Assembly: GCF_000472425.1 (NCBI RefSeq)
Contig: NZ_AXAI01000014.1
Coordinates: 62,168-126,167 of the forward strand
Length of the DNA: 64,000 nucleotides
Direction of reading: 5' to 3'
Source of the DNA: Bradyrhizobium sp. Tv2a-2
GTDB lineage: Bacteria; Pseudomonadota; Alphaproteobacteria; Rhizobiales; Xanthobacteraceae
The notes beneath the pieces are model-generated. The model saw only the letters and a program-made list of their open reading frames with translations, searched no databases and was not told where the DNA came from. This document shows, in pieces, positions 50,632 to 59,445 of this stretch (position 1 is the first letter of the stretch; the number at the start of each line of letters is the position of its first letter). The position numbers and the translations under genes were made by a program.

Positions 50632-51111
50632 ATGCCGACGAAGGTCCGCCTGAATGTGAACGGCACGGTGCGCGAAATCGACGCGGCGCCCGACACGCCG
50701 CTGCTTTATGTGCTGCGCAACGATCTCGGTCTGAACGGACCCAAGTACGGCTGCGGGCTTGGCGAATGCGGCACCTGCACCGTGCTGATCGACGGCATCG
50801 CGGCACGCTCCTGCGTCATTCCGATCGAAGGCTGCGTCGGACGCGACATCGTGACGCTGGAAGGGCTCGGCTCGCGCGAGCATCCCGATGCCGTGCAGCA
50901 GGCCTTCATCACCGAGCAGGCCGCGCAATGCGGCTATTGCCTGAACGGCATGATCATGACGACAAAGGCGCTGCTCAACATCAATCCGAATCCGTCGGAG
51001 GCGGAGATCGCGCAGGCACTGCAATATAATCTGTGCCGCTGTGGCGCCCATATCGAGATCATGCGCGCGGCCTTGCGTGCCGCCGGCCAGATCGCCGAGG
51101 TCGGCGATTGA
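50632..51111 (+). CDS. nicA: Nicotinate dehydrogenase 2Fe-2S subunit, NicA-like
   Basis: A 159-residue two-cluster 2Fe-2S subunit of the xanthine oxidase family. The plant-type cluster is at YGCGLGECGTCTVLIDG with a following Cys (ARSCVIP); the second cluster is at QCGYCLNGMIM and LCRCGAH. It carries electrons from the molybdenum centre of the next gene product. ATG codons at 50629 and 50632 are both possible. It is divergent from hnr. The order small subunit then large molybdenum-cytochrome subunit is that of nicAB of Pseudomonas putida. Confidence 0.85.
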   Translation: MPTKVRLNVNGTVREIDAAPDTPLLYVLRNDLGLNGPKYGCGLGECGTCTVLIDGIAARSCVIPIEGCVGRDIVTLEGLGSREHPDAVQQAFITEQAAQCGYCLNGMIMTTKALLNINPNPSEAEIAQALQYNLCRCGAHIEIMRAALRAAGQIAEVGD

Positions 51112-54100
51112 CCTCCACAGCTGACAACGCGGCGGATCGCGCGGAGCGACAGGGATCGCTGTCCGTCGTCCGTCCGGCGGACGCGGATCAAAGCGGCTTC
51201 GAGACCTTCATCAAGATCACGGCCGACGGCTCCGTCAGCGCCTATAACGGCCACGTCGATCTCGGCACCGGCATCCGCACCGCGCTCGGCCAGATCGTCG
51301 CCGAAGAGCTCGACGTCTCCTTTGCGCGCGTCGTGATCGTGCTCGGCGATACCTCGCGCGTGCCGAACCAGGGCGCGACGATTGCGAGCGAAACGATCCA
51401 GATCATCGCCGTTCCCTTGCGCAAGGCCGCGGCGCAGGCGCGGCAGTTCCTGATCTCGCGCGCGGCAGAGCGGCTGGAGCTTCCGATTGCCGATCTGACA
51501 ATCGAAGACGGCTTGATCCGCGGGCACGACAACCGCAGCGTCAGCTATGGCGAACTGATCGGCGACGAAACCATCCGGCTCGGGCTCGCTGACGACATGC
51601 CGGTGAAAGCCGTCGGCAGCTACAGCATTGTCGGGCAATCGGTCCCCCGCGTCGATCTCCCGGCGAAGGCGACCGGCGAACTGGTCTATGTCCATGATGT
51701 CCGCGTGCCGGGCATGCTGCATGGCCGGGTGGTGCGCCCGCCCTATGCCGGGGTCGATGCCGGGCCGTTTGTCGGCACCAGCCTCATTGCCGTCGATGAG
51801 GCGTCGGTGCGCGATATTCCCGGCCTCATTGCCGTCGTCACATCAGGCGATTTCATCGGCGTGGTCGCCGAGCGCGAGGAAAATGCCATCAAGGCGGCGG
51901 CGCGGCTCAAGGTGGAATGGAAGCCCGTTCCCACCCTGCCCGACCTCGACGATCTCGAGACCGCGCTGCGTGCCAATCCGTCGACGCCGCGGACGCTGCT
52001 CGACAAGGGCGATGTCGACACGGCAATCGCCGGTGCGGCTAGGCCGATGCGGCGTACCTATACCTGGCCCTATCAGATGCACGCCTCGATGGGGCCGTCC
52101 TGCGCGGTGGCGGATTACAGCGAAGGCTGCATCAGGGTGTGGTCGGGCACGCAGAACCCACATGTGCTGCGTAGCGATCTCGCGCAGCTGATGGATCGGC
52201 CGGAATCCGCGGTCGAAATCATCCGGCTGGAAGCCGCGGGCTGCTATGGCCGCAATTGCGCCGACGACGTCAGCGCGGACGCGCTGCTGCTATCGCGTGC
52301 AGTCGGCCGTCCCGTCCGCGTGCAGCTCACGCGTGAGCAGGAGCACGCCTGGGAGCCCAAGGGCACCGCGCAACTGATCGATGTAAATGGCGGGTTGAAC
52401 GCCGACGACAGCGTCGCGGCCTACGACTTTGCCACGCGCTATCCGTCGAACGGTGCGCCGACGCTGGCGCTGCTCTTGACCGGCAAGGTTGCGCCGATCC
52501 CGGCCGTATTCGAGATGGGCGATCGCACCGCGATCCCGCCCTATGATTACGACAACATGCGCGTCGTGGCGCATGACATGCCGCCGATCGTCCGCGCGTC
52601 ATGGTTTCGCGGCGTCTCGGCGCTGCCCAACAGCTTCGCACATGAGTCCTATATCGATGAGCTCGCCACGGAGGCCGGTGTCGATCCGATCGAATATCGT
52701 CTGCGCTATCTGAAGGACGAGCGCGCGATCGATCTCGTCAATGCCGTCGCCGAACGCGCCGGCTGGACGCCGCGGCCGGTCCGGGAGGAGAAAGAGGGTG
52801 ACATCGTGCATGGGCGCGGCTTCGCCTATGCGCTCTATGTCCACAGCAAATTCCCGGGCTATGGCGCGGCATGGTCGGCCTGGATCGCCGATGTCGCAGT
52901 GAACAAGACAACCGGCGACGTCAGCGTCACGCGGGTGGTGGCGGGGCAGGATTCAGGCTTGATGATCAACCCTGATGGCGTGCGCCACCAGATCCAGGGC
53001 AATGTGATCCAGTCGACCAGCCGCGCTCTGATGGAAGAGGTGTCGTTCGAGCGCGGCAAGGTGGCGACCCGGGAATGGGGCGCCTACCCCATCATCAAAT
53101 TCCCCGAGCTTCCCAGGATCGATGTCCTGATGCTGCCGCGGCAGGATCAACCGCCGCTCGGCGTCGGCGAATCCGCGTCTGTCCCCAGCGCGGCGGCAAT
53201 CGCAAACGCGATCTTCGACGCGACCGGTGTGCGCTTCCGCGAACCGCCGTTTACGCCGGAACGGATTCTTGAAGGCTTGCGCGGCCAGGCGCCGGCCCGG
53301 CAAAAGGCGTTGGCAACGCCGCCGATGCCGAAGCCTTCCAGCATATGGAAAAACCCGTTTGTAAGAAGTCGCGGGGTGTTTGCGACAGTCGGGGCTCTCT
53401 GTGCGGCGGTGGTCGGGATCGGTGCCGCGATGCTGCCAGGCCGCGCCATCGCGCCGATCGCGCAGCCGGATGCGTCGGTCTACTCCACCGCGACGATTGC
53501 GCGCGGCGCAGAGCTGGCAGCGCTCGGCAATTGCGCGGTGTGCCATACGGCCGCCGACGGCGCGCTGAACGCAGGCGGCCGCGCACTGGAAACGCCGTTC
53601 GGCATCATCTACAGCACCAACATCACGCCCGATGTTGCAACCGGCATCGGCGCCTGGTCCCTTCCCGCGTTCGAGCGCGCCATGCGCGAGGGCATCCATC
53701 GCGACGGCCGACATCTCTACCCAGCCTTCCCGTACACGCATTTCGCCAAGACCAGTGAAGCCGACCTGCTGGCGCTCTACGCCTATCTGATGGCGCAGGC
53801 GCCGGTAAGGGCGACGGCGCCGGAGAATACGCTCGCGTTTCCGTTCAGCGTCCGCCCGCTGCTTGCAGCATGGAATGCACTCTTTCATCAGGCGGAGCCA
53901 TTCAAACCCAATCCGGCGAAGTCGGAGGCATGGAATCGCGGTGCCTATCTGGTCGAGGCGCTCGGCCATTGCAGCGCCTGCCACTCGCCGCGCAACACGC
54001 TCGGTGCTGAGAAGGTCGGTGCCTATCTCGCCGGCGGTCTCGCCGAAGGCTGGGAAGCGCCGCCGCTGACATCGCTCTCGCACGCGCCGATCCCGTGGAG

Positions 54101-54647
54101 CGAGGACGAGCTCTACGCCTATTTGCGCACCGGTGAATCGCGCTTTCACGGCGTCGCCGCAGGACCGATGGCGCCGATCGTGAAGGATCTTGCGGCACTA
54201 CCCGATCAGGACATCCGCGCCATGGCCGTCTATCTCGCGTCGTTCGGCGACAAACCGCCCGACACGGTCGCGCAAGATGCGCTCGCAACCAGGCTTGAGC
54301 GAGAGACCCGCGTCACGCTCGCCGCTTCCGCCGGCGCACGCCTCTATCAGGGCGCCTGCGCGGTGTGCCACGAAGTCGCTGGGTTGCCGCTGTTCGGCAG
54401 CCGGCCATCGCTGGCACTGAACAGCAACCTGCACAGCGCGATACCCGACAATCTGATCCAGGTGATCCTCCACGGCATCGCAAAGCCCGCCTTCGGCGAT
54501 CTCGGCTATATGCCGGCCTTCAAGGACAGCATGAGCGACGCGCAGGTCGCTGAGCTCGTCTCCTTCCTGCGCCAACAGTTCGCCCCGGACAAGCCGGAAT
54601 GGGGCGACCTTGCCGGCGCCGTCGGCCGGGTCAGGGCCTCTCGCTGA
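51108..54647 (+). CDS. nicB: Nicotinate dehydrogenase molybdopterin/cytochrome c subunit, NicB-like
   Basis: A 1179-residue fusion. Residues about 1-745 are the molybdenum-cofactor-binding part of the xanthine oxidase family, with the active-site glutamate in LGVGESASVP (Glu688). A hydrophobic segment at about 757-780 is the likely membrane anchor. The C-terminal part has three haem c motifs, CAVCH at 809-813, CSACH at 955-959 and CAVCH at 1084-1088. This is the architecture of NicB, which passes electrons to the respiratory chain. TTG at 51108 overlaps the nicA stop (TTGA) and has GAGG upstream; no better start is seen. The reaction is nicotinate to 6-hydroxynicotinate. Confidence 0.85.
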   Translation: MTSTADNAADRAERQGSLSVVRPADADQSGFETFIKITADGSVSAYNGHVDLGTGIRTALGQIVAEELDVSFARVVIVLGDTSRVPNQGATIASETIQIIAVPLRKAAAQARQFLISRAAERLELPIADLTIEDGLIRGHDNRSVSYGELIGDETIRLGLADDMPVKAVGSYSIVGQSVPRVDLPAKATGELVYVHDVRVPGMLHGRVVRPPYAGVDAGPFVGTSLIAVDEASVRDIPGLIAVVTSGDFIGVVAEREENAIKAAARLKVEWKPVPTLPDLDDLETALRANPSTPRTLLDKGDVDTAIAGAARPMRRTYTWPYQMHASMGPSCAVADYSEGCIRVWSGTQNPHVLRSDLAQLMDRPESAVEIIRLEAAGCYGRNCADDVSADALLLSRAVGRPVRVQLTREQEHAWEPKGTAQLIDVNGGLNADDSVAAYDFATRYPSNGAPTLALLLTGKVAPIPAVFEMGDRTAIPPYDYDNMRVVAHDMPPIVRASWFRGVSALPNSFAHESYIDELATEAGVDPIEYRLRYLKDERAIDLVNAVAERAGWTPRPVREEKEGDIVHGRGFAYALYVHSKFPGYGAAWSAWIADVAVNKTTGDVSVTRVVAGQDSGLMINPDGVRHQIQGNVIQSTSRALMEEVSFERGKVATREWGAYPIIKFPELPRIDVLMLPRQDQPPLGVGESASVPSAAAIANAIFDATGVRFREPPFTPERILEGLRGQAPARQKALATPPMPKPSSIWKNPFVRSRGVFATVGALCAAVVGIGAAMLPGRAIAPIAQPDASVYSTATIARGAELAALGNCAVCHTAADGALNAGGRALETPFGIIYSTNITPDVATGIGAWSLPAFERAMREGIHRDGRHLYPAFPYTHFAKTSEADLLALYAYLMAQAPVRATAPENTLAFPFSVRPLLAAWNALFHQAEPFKPNPAKSEAWNRGAYLVEALGHCSACHSPRNTLGAEKVGAYLAGGLAEGWEAPPLTSLSHAPIPWSEDELYAYLRTGESRFHGVAAGPMAPIVKDLAALPDQDIRAMAVYLASFGDKPPDTVAQDALATRLERETRVTLAASAGARLYQGACAVCHEVAGLPLFGSRPSLALNSNLHSAIPDNLIQVILHGIAKPAFGDLGYMPAFKDSMSDAQVAELVSFLRQQFAPDKPEWGDLAGAVGRVRASR

Positions 54648-54790
54648 CAAAACAAGCGATGTTCCCCGCCCGTACCCCTTCGGCCGGGGCCGCCGAGCCC
54701 TGGCCAGCCTCGGCGAACCAGAAAAAACGAAATATTCAGGAGGCAGGCCGGCAAAATCGCAAGGCCTCTCACCCCTCGCCTACTGGTGAC

Positions 54791-54808
54791 TATCGTCCGG
54801 GCACGATA
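54791..54808. promoter_or_regulatory. Inverted repeat directly before pncB
   Basis: TATCGT (54791-54796), CCGGGC, ACGATA (54803-54808): perfect 6-base arms ending ten bases before the pncB start codon. It could be a repressor site or a translation-control hairpin. Confidence 0.35.
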
Positions 54809-54818
54809 AGTTGACCGG

Positions 54819-56126
54819 ATGACGACGTTTACCGATATTGCGACCCGAACCTACAACCATGGCTGGCGGCTCGACCCGATCGTGCGCAGCCTGCTGGACA
54901 CCGATTTCTACAAGCTGTTGATGCAACAGATGATCCGGGAATCGTACCCGGAGACAGACACCACCTTCTCGGTGATCAACCGTTCGACCCATGTGAGGCT
55001 TGCGGAGGTGATCGACGAGGGCGAACTGCGGGCCCAGCTCGATCATGCCCGCACCATGCGCTTTGCCAAGAAGGAGCTGATCTGGCTTGCCGGCAACACC
55101 TTCTACGGCAAGACCCAGATGTTCTCGCCCGATTTCATCAATTGGCTCTCCGCCTTCCAGCTTCCGGAATATGAGCTGCGCAAGGTCGAGGGGCAGTATG
55201 AACTGCACTTCCACGGCAAGTGGACCCACACCACCATGTGGGAGATCCCGGCGCTCGCGATCATGAACGAGCTGCGCTCGCGCGCGGCGATGAAGGGGCT
55301 CGGCCGGTTTGCGCTCGACGTGCTCTACGCCCGCGCCAAGGCGAAACTGTGGGCCAAGGTGGAGCGGCTGAAGAAGCTCGACAATCTGCGGCTGTCCGAT
55401 TTCGGCACCCGGCGGCGCCATGGCTTTCTCTGGCAACGCTGGTGTGTCGAGGCCGTCAAGGAAGGCCTCGGCCCCTCCTTCACCGGCACATCCAACGTGC
55501 TGCTTGCGATGGACAACGACCTCGAGGCAATCGGAACCAACGCCCATGAGCTGCCGATGGTGGCAGCCGCGCTTGCCGACGACGACACCGAACTGCGCTG
55601 GGCGCCCTACCGCATCCTCGATCAGTGGCGACACACCTATGGTGGCAACCTCCTGATCGCACTGCCCGACGCGTTCGGCACCCGCTCCTTCCTGCGCGAC
55701 GCACCGGAATGGGTCGCCGACTGGACCGGCTTCCGTCCCGACAGCGCACCGCCAATCCAGGCCGGCGAGGAAATCATCAAATGGTGGAAGGAGAAAGGCC
55801 GCGATCCCAAGGAGAAGCTGCTGGTGTTCTCCGACGCCATGGATGTCGACTCGATCGAGGAGACGTCCCGCCACTTCAGAGGCCGGGTCAGGCTCAGCTT
55901 CGGTTGGGGCACCAACCTCACCAATGATTTTGTTGGCTGCTCGCCGGATCCGTCGGTCAATCTCGACCCGATCTCGATCGTCTGCAAGGTGTCGTCGGTC
56001 GACGGACGGCCGGCCGTCAAATTGTCGGACAATCCGGAAAAGGCGACGGGTATTGCGTCCGAGGTCGAGCGTTACTTGCGCGTGTTCGGCAGCGCAGGAC
56101 GCGTGCGCACGCCGGTGCATGTCTGA
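54819..56126 (+). CDS. pncB: Nicotinate phosphoribosyltransferase
   Basis: A 435-residue enzyme of NAD salvage: nicotinate + PRPP to nicotinate mononucleotide. The start LLDTDFYKLLMQQMIRESYP is the family signature, with the active histidine region in TNAHELPMV and the phosphate-binding region in SFGWGTNLTND. Length is normal. It lies 171 bases after nicB on the same strand, so salvage and breakdown of nicotinate are encoded together. An inverted repeat precedes the start. Confidence 0.93.
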   Translation: MTTFTDIATRTYNHGWRLDPIVRSLLDTDFYKLLMQQMIRESYPETDTTFSVINRSTHVRLAEVIDEGELRAQLDHARTMRFAKKELIWLAGNTFYGKTQMFSPDFINWLSAFQLPEYELRKVEGQYELHFHGKWTHTTMWEIPALAIMNELRSRAAMKGLGRFALDVLYARAKAKLWAKVERLKKLDNLRLSDFGTRRRHGFLWQRWCVEAVKEGLGPSFTGTSNVLLAMDNDLEAIGTNAHELPMVAAALADDDTELRWAPYRILDQWRHTYGGNLLIALPDAFGTRSFLRDAPEWVADWTGFRPDSAPPIQAGEEIIKWWKEKGRDPKEKLLVFSDAMDVDSIEETSRHFRGRVRLSFGWGTNLTNDFVGCSPDPSVNLDPISIVCKVSSVDGRPAVKLSDNPEKATGIASEVERYLRVFGSAGRVRTPVHV

Positions 56127-56308
56127 TCATGCGCTGGTTCACCAAAATACTATAATATTTCCCCCTTTATTTTCTGCTCCCGACCGTTCAAAATTTGAGT
56201 TCGACTTGACCGACGCTGCCGTCAAATCTGGTGCGGCTCGAAATGAGCGTCGATCAAAAACAACAATGTTGGTCTTGCCGTCGATCGACAAGGCTCTGGA
56301 GGCCGGTG

Positions 56309-57199
56309 ATGAATCTCGAAGGCACGATTGCGCATGGCGCGGCCCAGGACCTCCTCAACGTTGTCCCCACGAGCGCTGTGCTCGGCGCCGAGATACGGGG
56401 CATCGACCTGAAATCGCTCGACAATGCGCAGTTTGAAGCTTTCAGACGCGCCTGGCACCAGCATGAAGTGCTGCTGGTGCGCGGCCAGACGCTCAGCGAC
56501 CAGGACCTCGTTGCCTTCAGCCGCCGCTTCGGCGACCTCGACTGGGCACCAGTGCAGGAGACCGGCCGCCGCTTTGTCGAGGGTCTCCCGGAAATCTACA
56601 TCGTGTCGAATGTGAAGGTGAATGGCGAGCCGATCGGGAGCCTCGGCTCCGGTGAAGCCGTCTGGCACACCGACATGTCCTATCTCGACGTGCCGCCGAT
56701 GGCGAGCATGCTTTATGCGCTCGAAATTCCGCCGGCTGGCGGCAACACGTCGTTCTGCAGCATGTATGCGGTTTACGACGCGCTGCCCGCGGAGCTCAGA
56801 CAGCGCATCGCGACGCTGAAGATCAAGCATGACGGGACCTACAACAGCGGCGGCTACCTGCGCCAGGGCGTCACCGCGACCAACGATCCCCGGACATCGC
56901 CCGGCGCCGTGCATCCGCTCGTGTGCACCCATCCCGACACCGGACGCCAAATGCTCTATCTCGGCCGGCGCCGCAACGCCTATCTGCTCGGGCTCGAGCT
57001 TTCGGAATCGGAGGCCTTGCTCAACGAACTCTGGCAATATGCCGAGCGGCCGGAATTTTCCTGGGAGCACGTCTGGCAGGTCGGCGATCTCGTGATGTGG
57101 GACAACCGCTGCACCATGCACCGGCGCGATCCCTTCGACGACACCGCTCGGCGCATCATGCATCGCACCCAGATCAAGGGCAGCGCGAGGCCGGTGTAA
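56309..57199 (+). CDS. TauD/TfdA family 2-oxoglutarate-dependent dioxygenase
   Basis: A 296-residue non-haem iron dioxygenase. The HxD motif is in VWHTDMSYLD, the distal histidine in NRCTMHRRDPF, and the 2-oxoglutarate-binding arginine in RRIMHRTQI. The start at 56309 has GGAGG about eight bases upstream. Its stop overlaps the MFS start (TAATG), so the pair is translationally coupled. The 182-base upstream gap is unusually AT-rich and has a TATAAT at 56150-56155. Substrate unknown; taurine is not implied by the family name. Confidence 0.88.
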   Translation: MNLEGTIAHGAAQDLLNVVPTSAVLGAEIRGIDLKSLDNAQFEAFRRAWHQHEVLLVRGQTLSDQDLVAFSRRFGDLDWAPVQETGRRFVEGLPEIYIVSNVKVNGEPIGSLGSGEAVWHTDMSYLDVPPMASMLYALEIPPAGGNTSFCSMYAVYDALPAELRQRIATLKIKHDGTYNSGGYLRQGVTATNDPRTSPGAVHPLVCTHPDTGRQMLYLGRRRNAYLLGLELSESEALLNELWQYAERPEFSWEHVWQVGDLVMWDNRCTMHRRDPFDDTARRIMHRTQIKGSARPV

Positions 57200-58461
57200 T
57201 GCGCAAGTTCGGAGCGTCCAACCGGATCCTGCTCCTGCTGTGCTTGATGTACATGATCCTGTACGTCGACAGGGTCAACATCTCCACGGCCGCGCCGCTC
57301 ATTAGGGCGAACCTTGGCCTGAGCAACACCCAGCTTGGCCTCGCCTTTTCGGCGTTCGCCTATCCTTACGCGCTGTTCCAACTCATCGGCGGCTATTTCG
57401 GCGACAAGTTCGGCGCGCGCCGAACGCTCTGCATCAGCGGCGTCATTGTTTGCGTATCGACCGCCGGCACCGGCCTCGTCAACAGCCTCTTGAGCCTGGT
57501 CATCGCGCGCGTGGCACTCGGTATCGGCGAAGGCGCCACCTTTCCGACCGCGACCCGTGCCATGTCAACATGGATACCGGAGCGGAATTGGGCTTTTGCC
57601 CAGGGCATCACCCATTCCTTTGCGCGGATCGGCAACGCCATGACGCCTCCGCTGATCGCTCTCCTCATTCAGTTCGTATCCTGGCGCGGCTCCTTTGTCG
57701 TGCTGGCCTTGGCAAGCCTCTCCTGGGTCGTGGCGTGGACCTGGATTTTTCGCGATGTCCCGACCAGCCCGCCACTGAGCGCGGAGGAATTTGCAACGCT
57801 CCCTGCTCGCGGCCGCGGCGGTGCCAAGGAGCCAGTACCCTGGCTCAAGCTGTTCCGGCGCATGCTGCCCGTGACCGCAGTCGACTTTTGCTACGGCTGG
57901 ACATTGTGGCTGTTCGTCAGCTGGATCCCATCCTTCTTCTACCAAAACTATCATCAGGACCTGCTGCAGACGGCGTTCTATTCCGCCGCCGTTTTCCTCG
58001 GCGGCGTGATCGGCGACACGCTGGGCGGCGTGGTGAGCGATCGCATCCTCGTGCGAACGGGCAACCGGGTCACGGCACGGCGCAACGTGATCGTGACGGG
58101 GATGCTCGGCGGCTTTGTGTTCCTGCTGCCGGTGATGCTGGTCCACGACATCAACGTGGCTGCGCTATCGCTCGCGGCCGCATTCTTCTCCGTCGAACTC
58201 GTGGTCGGGCCGATCTGGGCCGTGCCGATGGACATTGCTCCGAAATATTCGGGCTCCGCGAGCGGCATGATGAATTTCGGCTTTGGCACCGCGGGCATCA
58301 TCTCGCCGGTCGTGTTCGGCTATCTGGTCGACCGCACCGGAAGCTGGACCTTGCCATTCGCGGGCTCGGTTGGCCTGCTGCTGCTCGGCGCCGCACTCGC
58401 TTTCCGCATGCACCCCGACAAGCCGTTCGAGCCGGCACAGCTTGCGTCCGCGCCGGCTTGA
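57199..58461 (+). CDS. MFS transporter, anion:cation symporter type
   Basis: A 420-residue 12-TM carrier. The start MRKFGASNRILLLLCLMYMI followed by LYVDRVNISTAAPLI is typical of the ACS (phthalate/glucarate/4-hydroxyphenylacetate) subfamily, as are GGYFGDKFGARRT and RVALGIGEGATFPT. It probably imports the carboxylic substrate of the coupled dioxygenase. The ATG shares its first base with the dioxygenase stop codon. Confidence 0.88.
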   Translation: MRKFGASNRILLLLCLMYMILYVDRVNISTAAPLIRANLGLSNTQLGLAFSAFAYPYALFQLIGGYFGDKFGARRTLCISGVIVCVSTAGTGLVNSLLSLVIARVALGIGEGATFPTATRAMSTWIPERNWAFAQGITHSFARIGNAMTPPLIALLIQFVSWRGSFVVLALASLSWVVAWTWIFRDVPTSPPLSAEEFATLPARGRGGAKEPVPWLKLFRRMLPVTAVDFCYGWTLWLFVSWIPSFFYQNYHQDLLQTAFYSAAVFLGGVIGDTLGGVVSDRILVRTGNRVTARRNVIVTGMLGGFVFLLPVMLVHDINVAALSLAAAFFSVELVVGPIWAVPMDIAPKYSGSASGMMNFGFGTAGIISPVVFGYLVDRTGSWTLPFAGSVGLLLLGAALAFRMHPDKPFEPAQLASAPA

Positions 58462-58540
58462 CCTGCCGATCCGCTATCGTCCCCGTCGCGTATCGCTTCG
58501 GCTCGCGGTTGTTCATCGGCCATGGCGGAAGATCTTCGTC

Positions 58541-59278
58541 TTACCATTTCTCGCCAAAGGGACGGATTTCCATCTCGAACGTCCAGGCGCTCTTGGGCTG
58601 CCGGTAGAGTTGCCAATAGGCATCGGCAACCGACGACGGCGGCATCAGCAGATCGGGATCGCCGAGCGCGCTTGGCCCCAAGGCATCGAGCCGCCGCTGC
58701 CGCACCCATTCGGTATCGACGCCGGAGTCAATGATCAGGTGGGCGACGTGGATGTTCCTTGGCCCAAGTTCGCGCGCCATCGATTGCGCCACCGCGCGCA
58801 GGCCGAACTTGGCGCTGGCAAAGGCGGCATAGCCGATGCCGCCACGCAAGGAGGCGGTCGCGCCGGTGAAGAAGATGTTGCCGTTGCCCCGCGGCAGCAT
58901 CAGCCGCGCCGCCTCGCGTCCGGCAAGAAAGCCCGAATAGCAGGCCATCTCCCAGACCTTGCGAAATACGCGCTCGGTGGTATCGAGGATCGGGAAATTT
59001 ACATTGGCGCCGATGTTGAAGACGCAGACCTCCAGCGGCGCTTGCTTATCGGCGTCACCGAGGAACGCGATAATCTCCTCCTCCTTGCGCGCATCAAGCG
59101 AGCGCGCATGGATCTCTCCGCCTGTGCCTTCGATCGCCTTGACCAGCGGCTCGAGCTTGGCGCCATTGCGGCGGCCGGCGAAGATCGAGAACCCCTCGGC
59201 GGCGAACTTCCTGGCGATCTCGGCGCCGATATAGTCACCGGCTCCGATCACGGCTGCGCTTGCGTTTCGCTTCTGCAC
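58541..59278 (-). CDS. Atypical SDR family protein (catalytic Tyr replaced by Phe)
   Basis: A 245-residue short-chain dehydrogenase-like protein. The nucleotide motif is VIGAGDYIGAEIA (usual TGxxxGIG altered to GAGDYIG). At the catalytic site the pattern that should read YxxxK is FASAK in YAAFASAKFGLRAV, so the proton-donating tyrosine is phenylalanine. The ISS-type serine is also changed (FFTGATASL). It ends with a short C-terminal hairpin. GTG at 59278 is preceded by GGAGGAG. It may bind a nucleotide without normal dehydrogenase activity. It is on the strand opposite to the MFS gene. Confidence 0.8.
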   Translation of the reverse strand: MQKRNASAAVIGAGDYIGAEIARKFAAEGFSIFAGRRNGAKLEPLVKAIEGTGGEIHARSLDARKEEEIIAFLGDADKQAPLEVCVFNIGANVNFPILDTTERVFRKVWEMACYSGFLAGREAARLMLPRGNGNIFFTGATASLRGGIGYAAFASAKFGLRAVAQSMARELGPRNIHVAHLIIDSGVDTEWVRQRRLDALGPSALGDPDLLMPPSSVADAYWQLYRQPKSAWTFEMEIRPFGEKW

Positions 59279-59344
59279 GGCGCTCCTCCCGAGATTGGAC
59301 GAAGCCTCTTCTTTGTCGGAGGCTCAGTGGTTCGGATTGTCTAA

Positions 59345-59390
59345 AGCATGATCCGGAAAAGTGTGTAGCGGTTTTCCGAAAAGATCATGC
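59345..59390 (+). repeat. Dispersed palindromic repeat, type B, copy 2
   Basis: Begins AGCATGATCCGGAAAAGTGT and closes GGTTTTCCGAAAAGATCATGC; the element at 6098-6143 is the same in reverse orientation. Confidence 0.8.
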
Positions 59391-59402
59391 TCAATCAAAG
59401 AC

Positions 59403-59445
59403 CTAAAGCGCGATGACGATTCAACCAAATCCCATCGCGCCTTAG
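59403..59445. repeat. Inverted repeat covering a gene end
   Basis: CTAAAGCGCGATG (59403-59415) and CATCGCGCCTTAG (59433-59445) pair with a single mismatch. The right arm contains the stop codon of the isomerase-like gene (59442-59444). Confidence 0.7.

Noticed and set aside
56127..56308. AT-rich segment before the dioxygenase as a horizontal-transfer boundary
   Set aside because: Only about 100 bases are AT-rich and no repeat, integrase or attachment-like site is present; a promoter region explains it.
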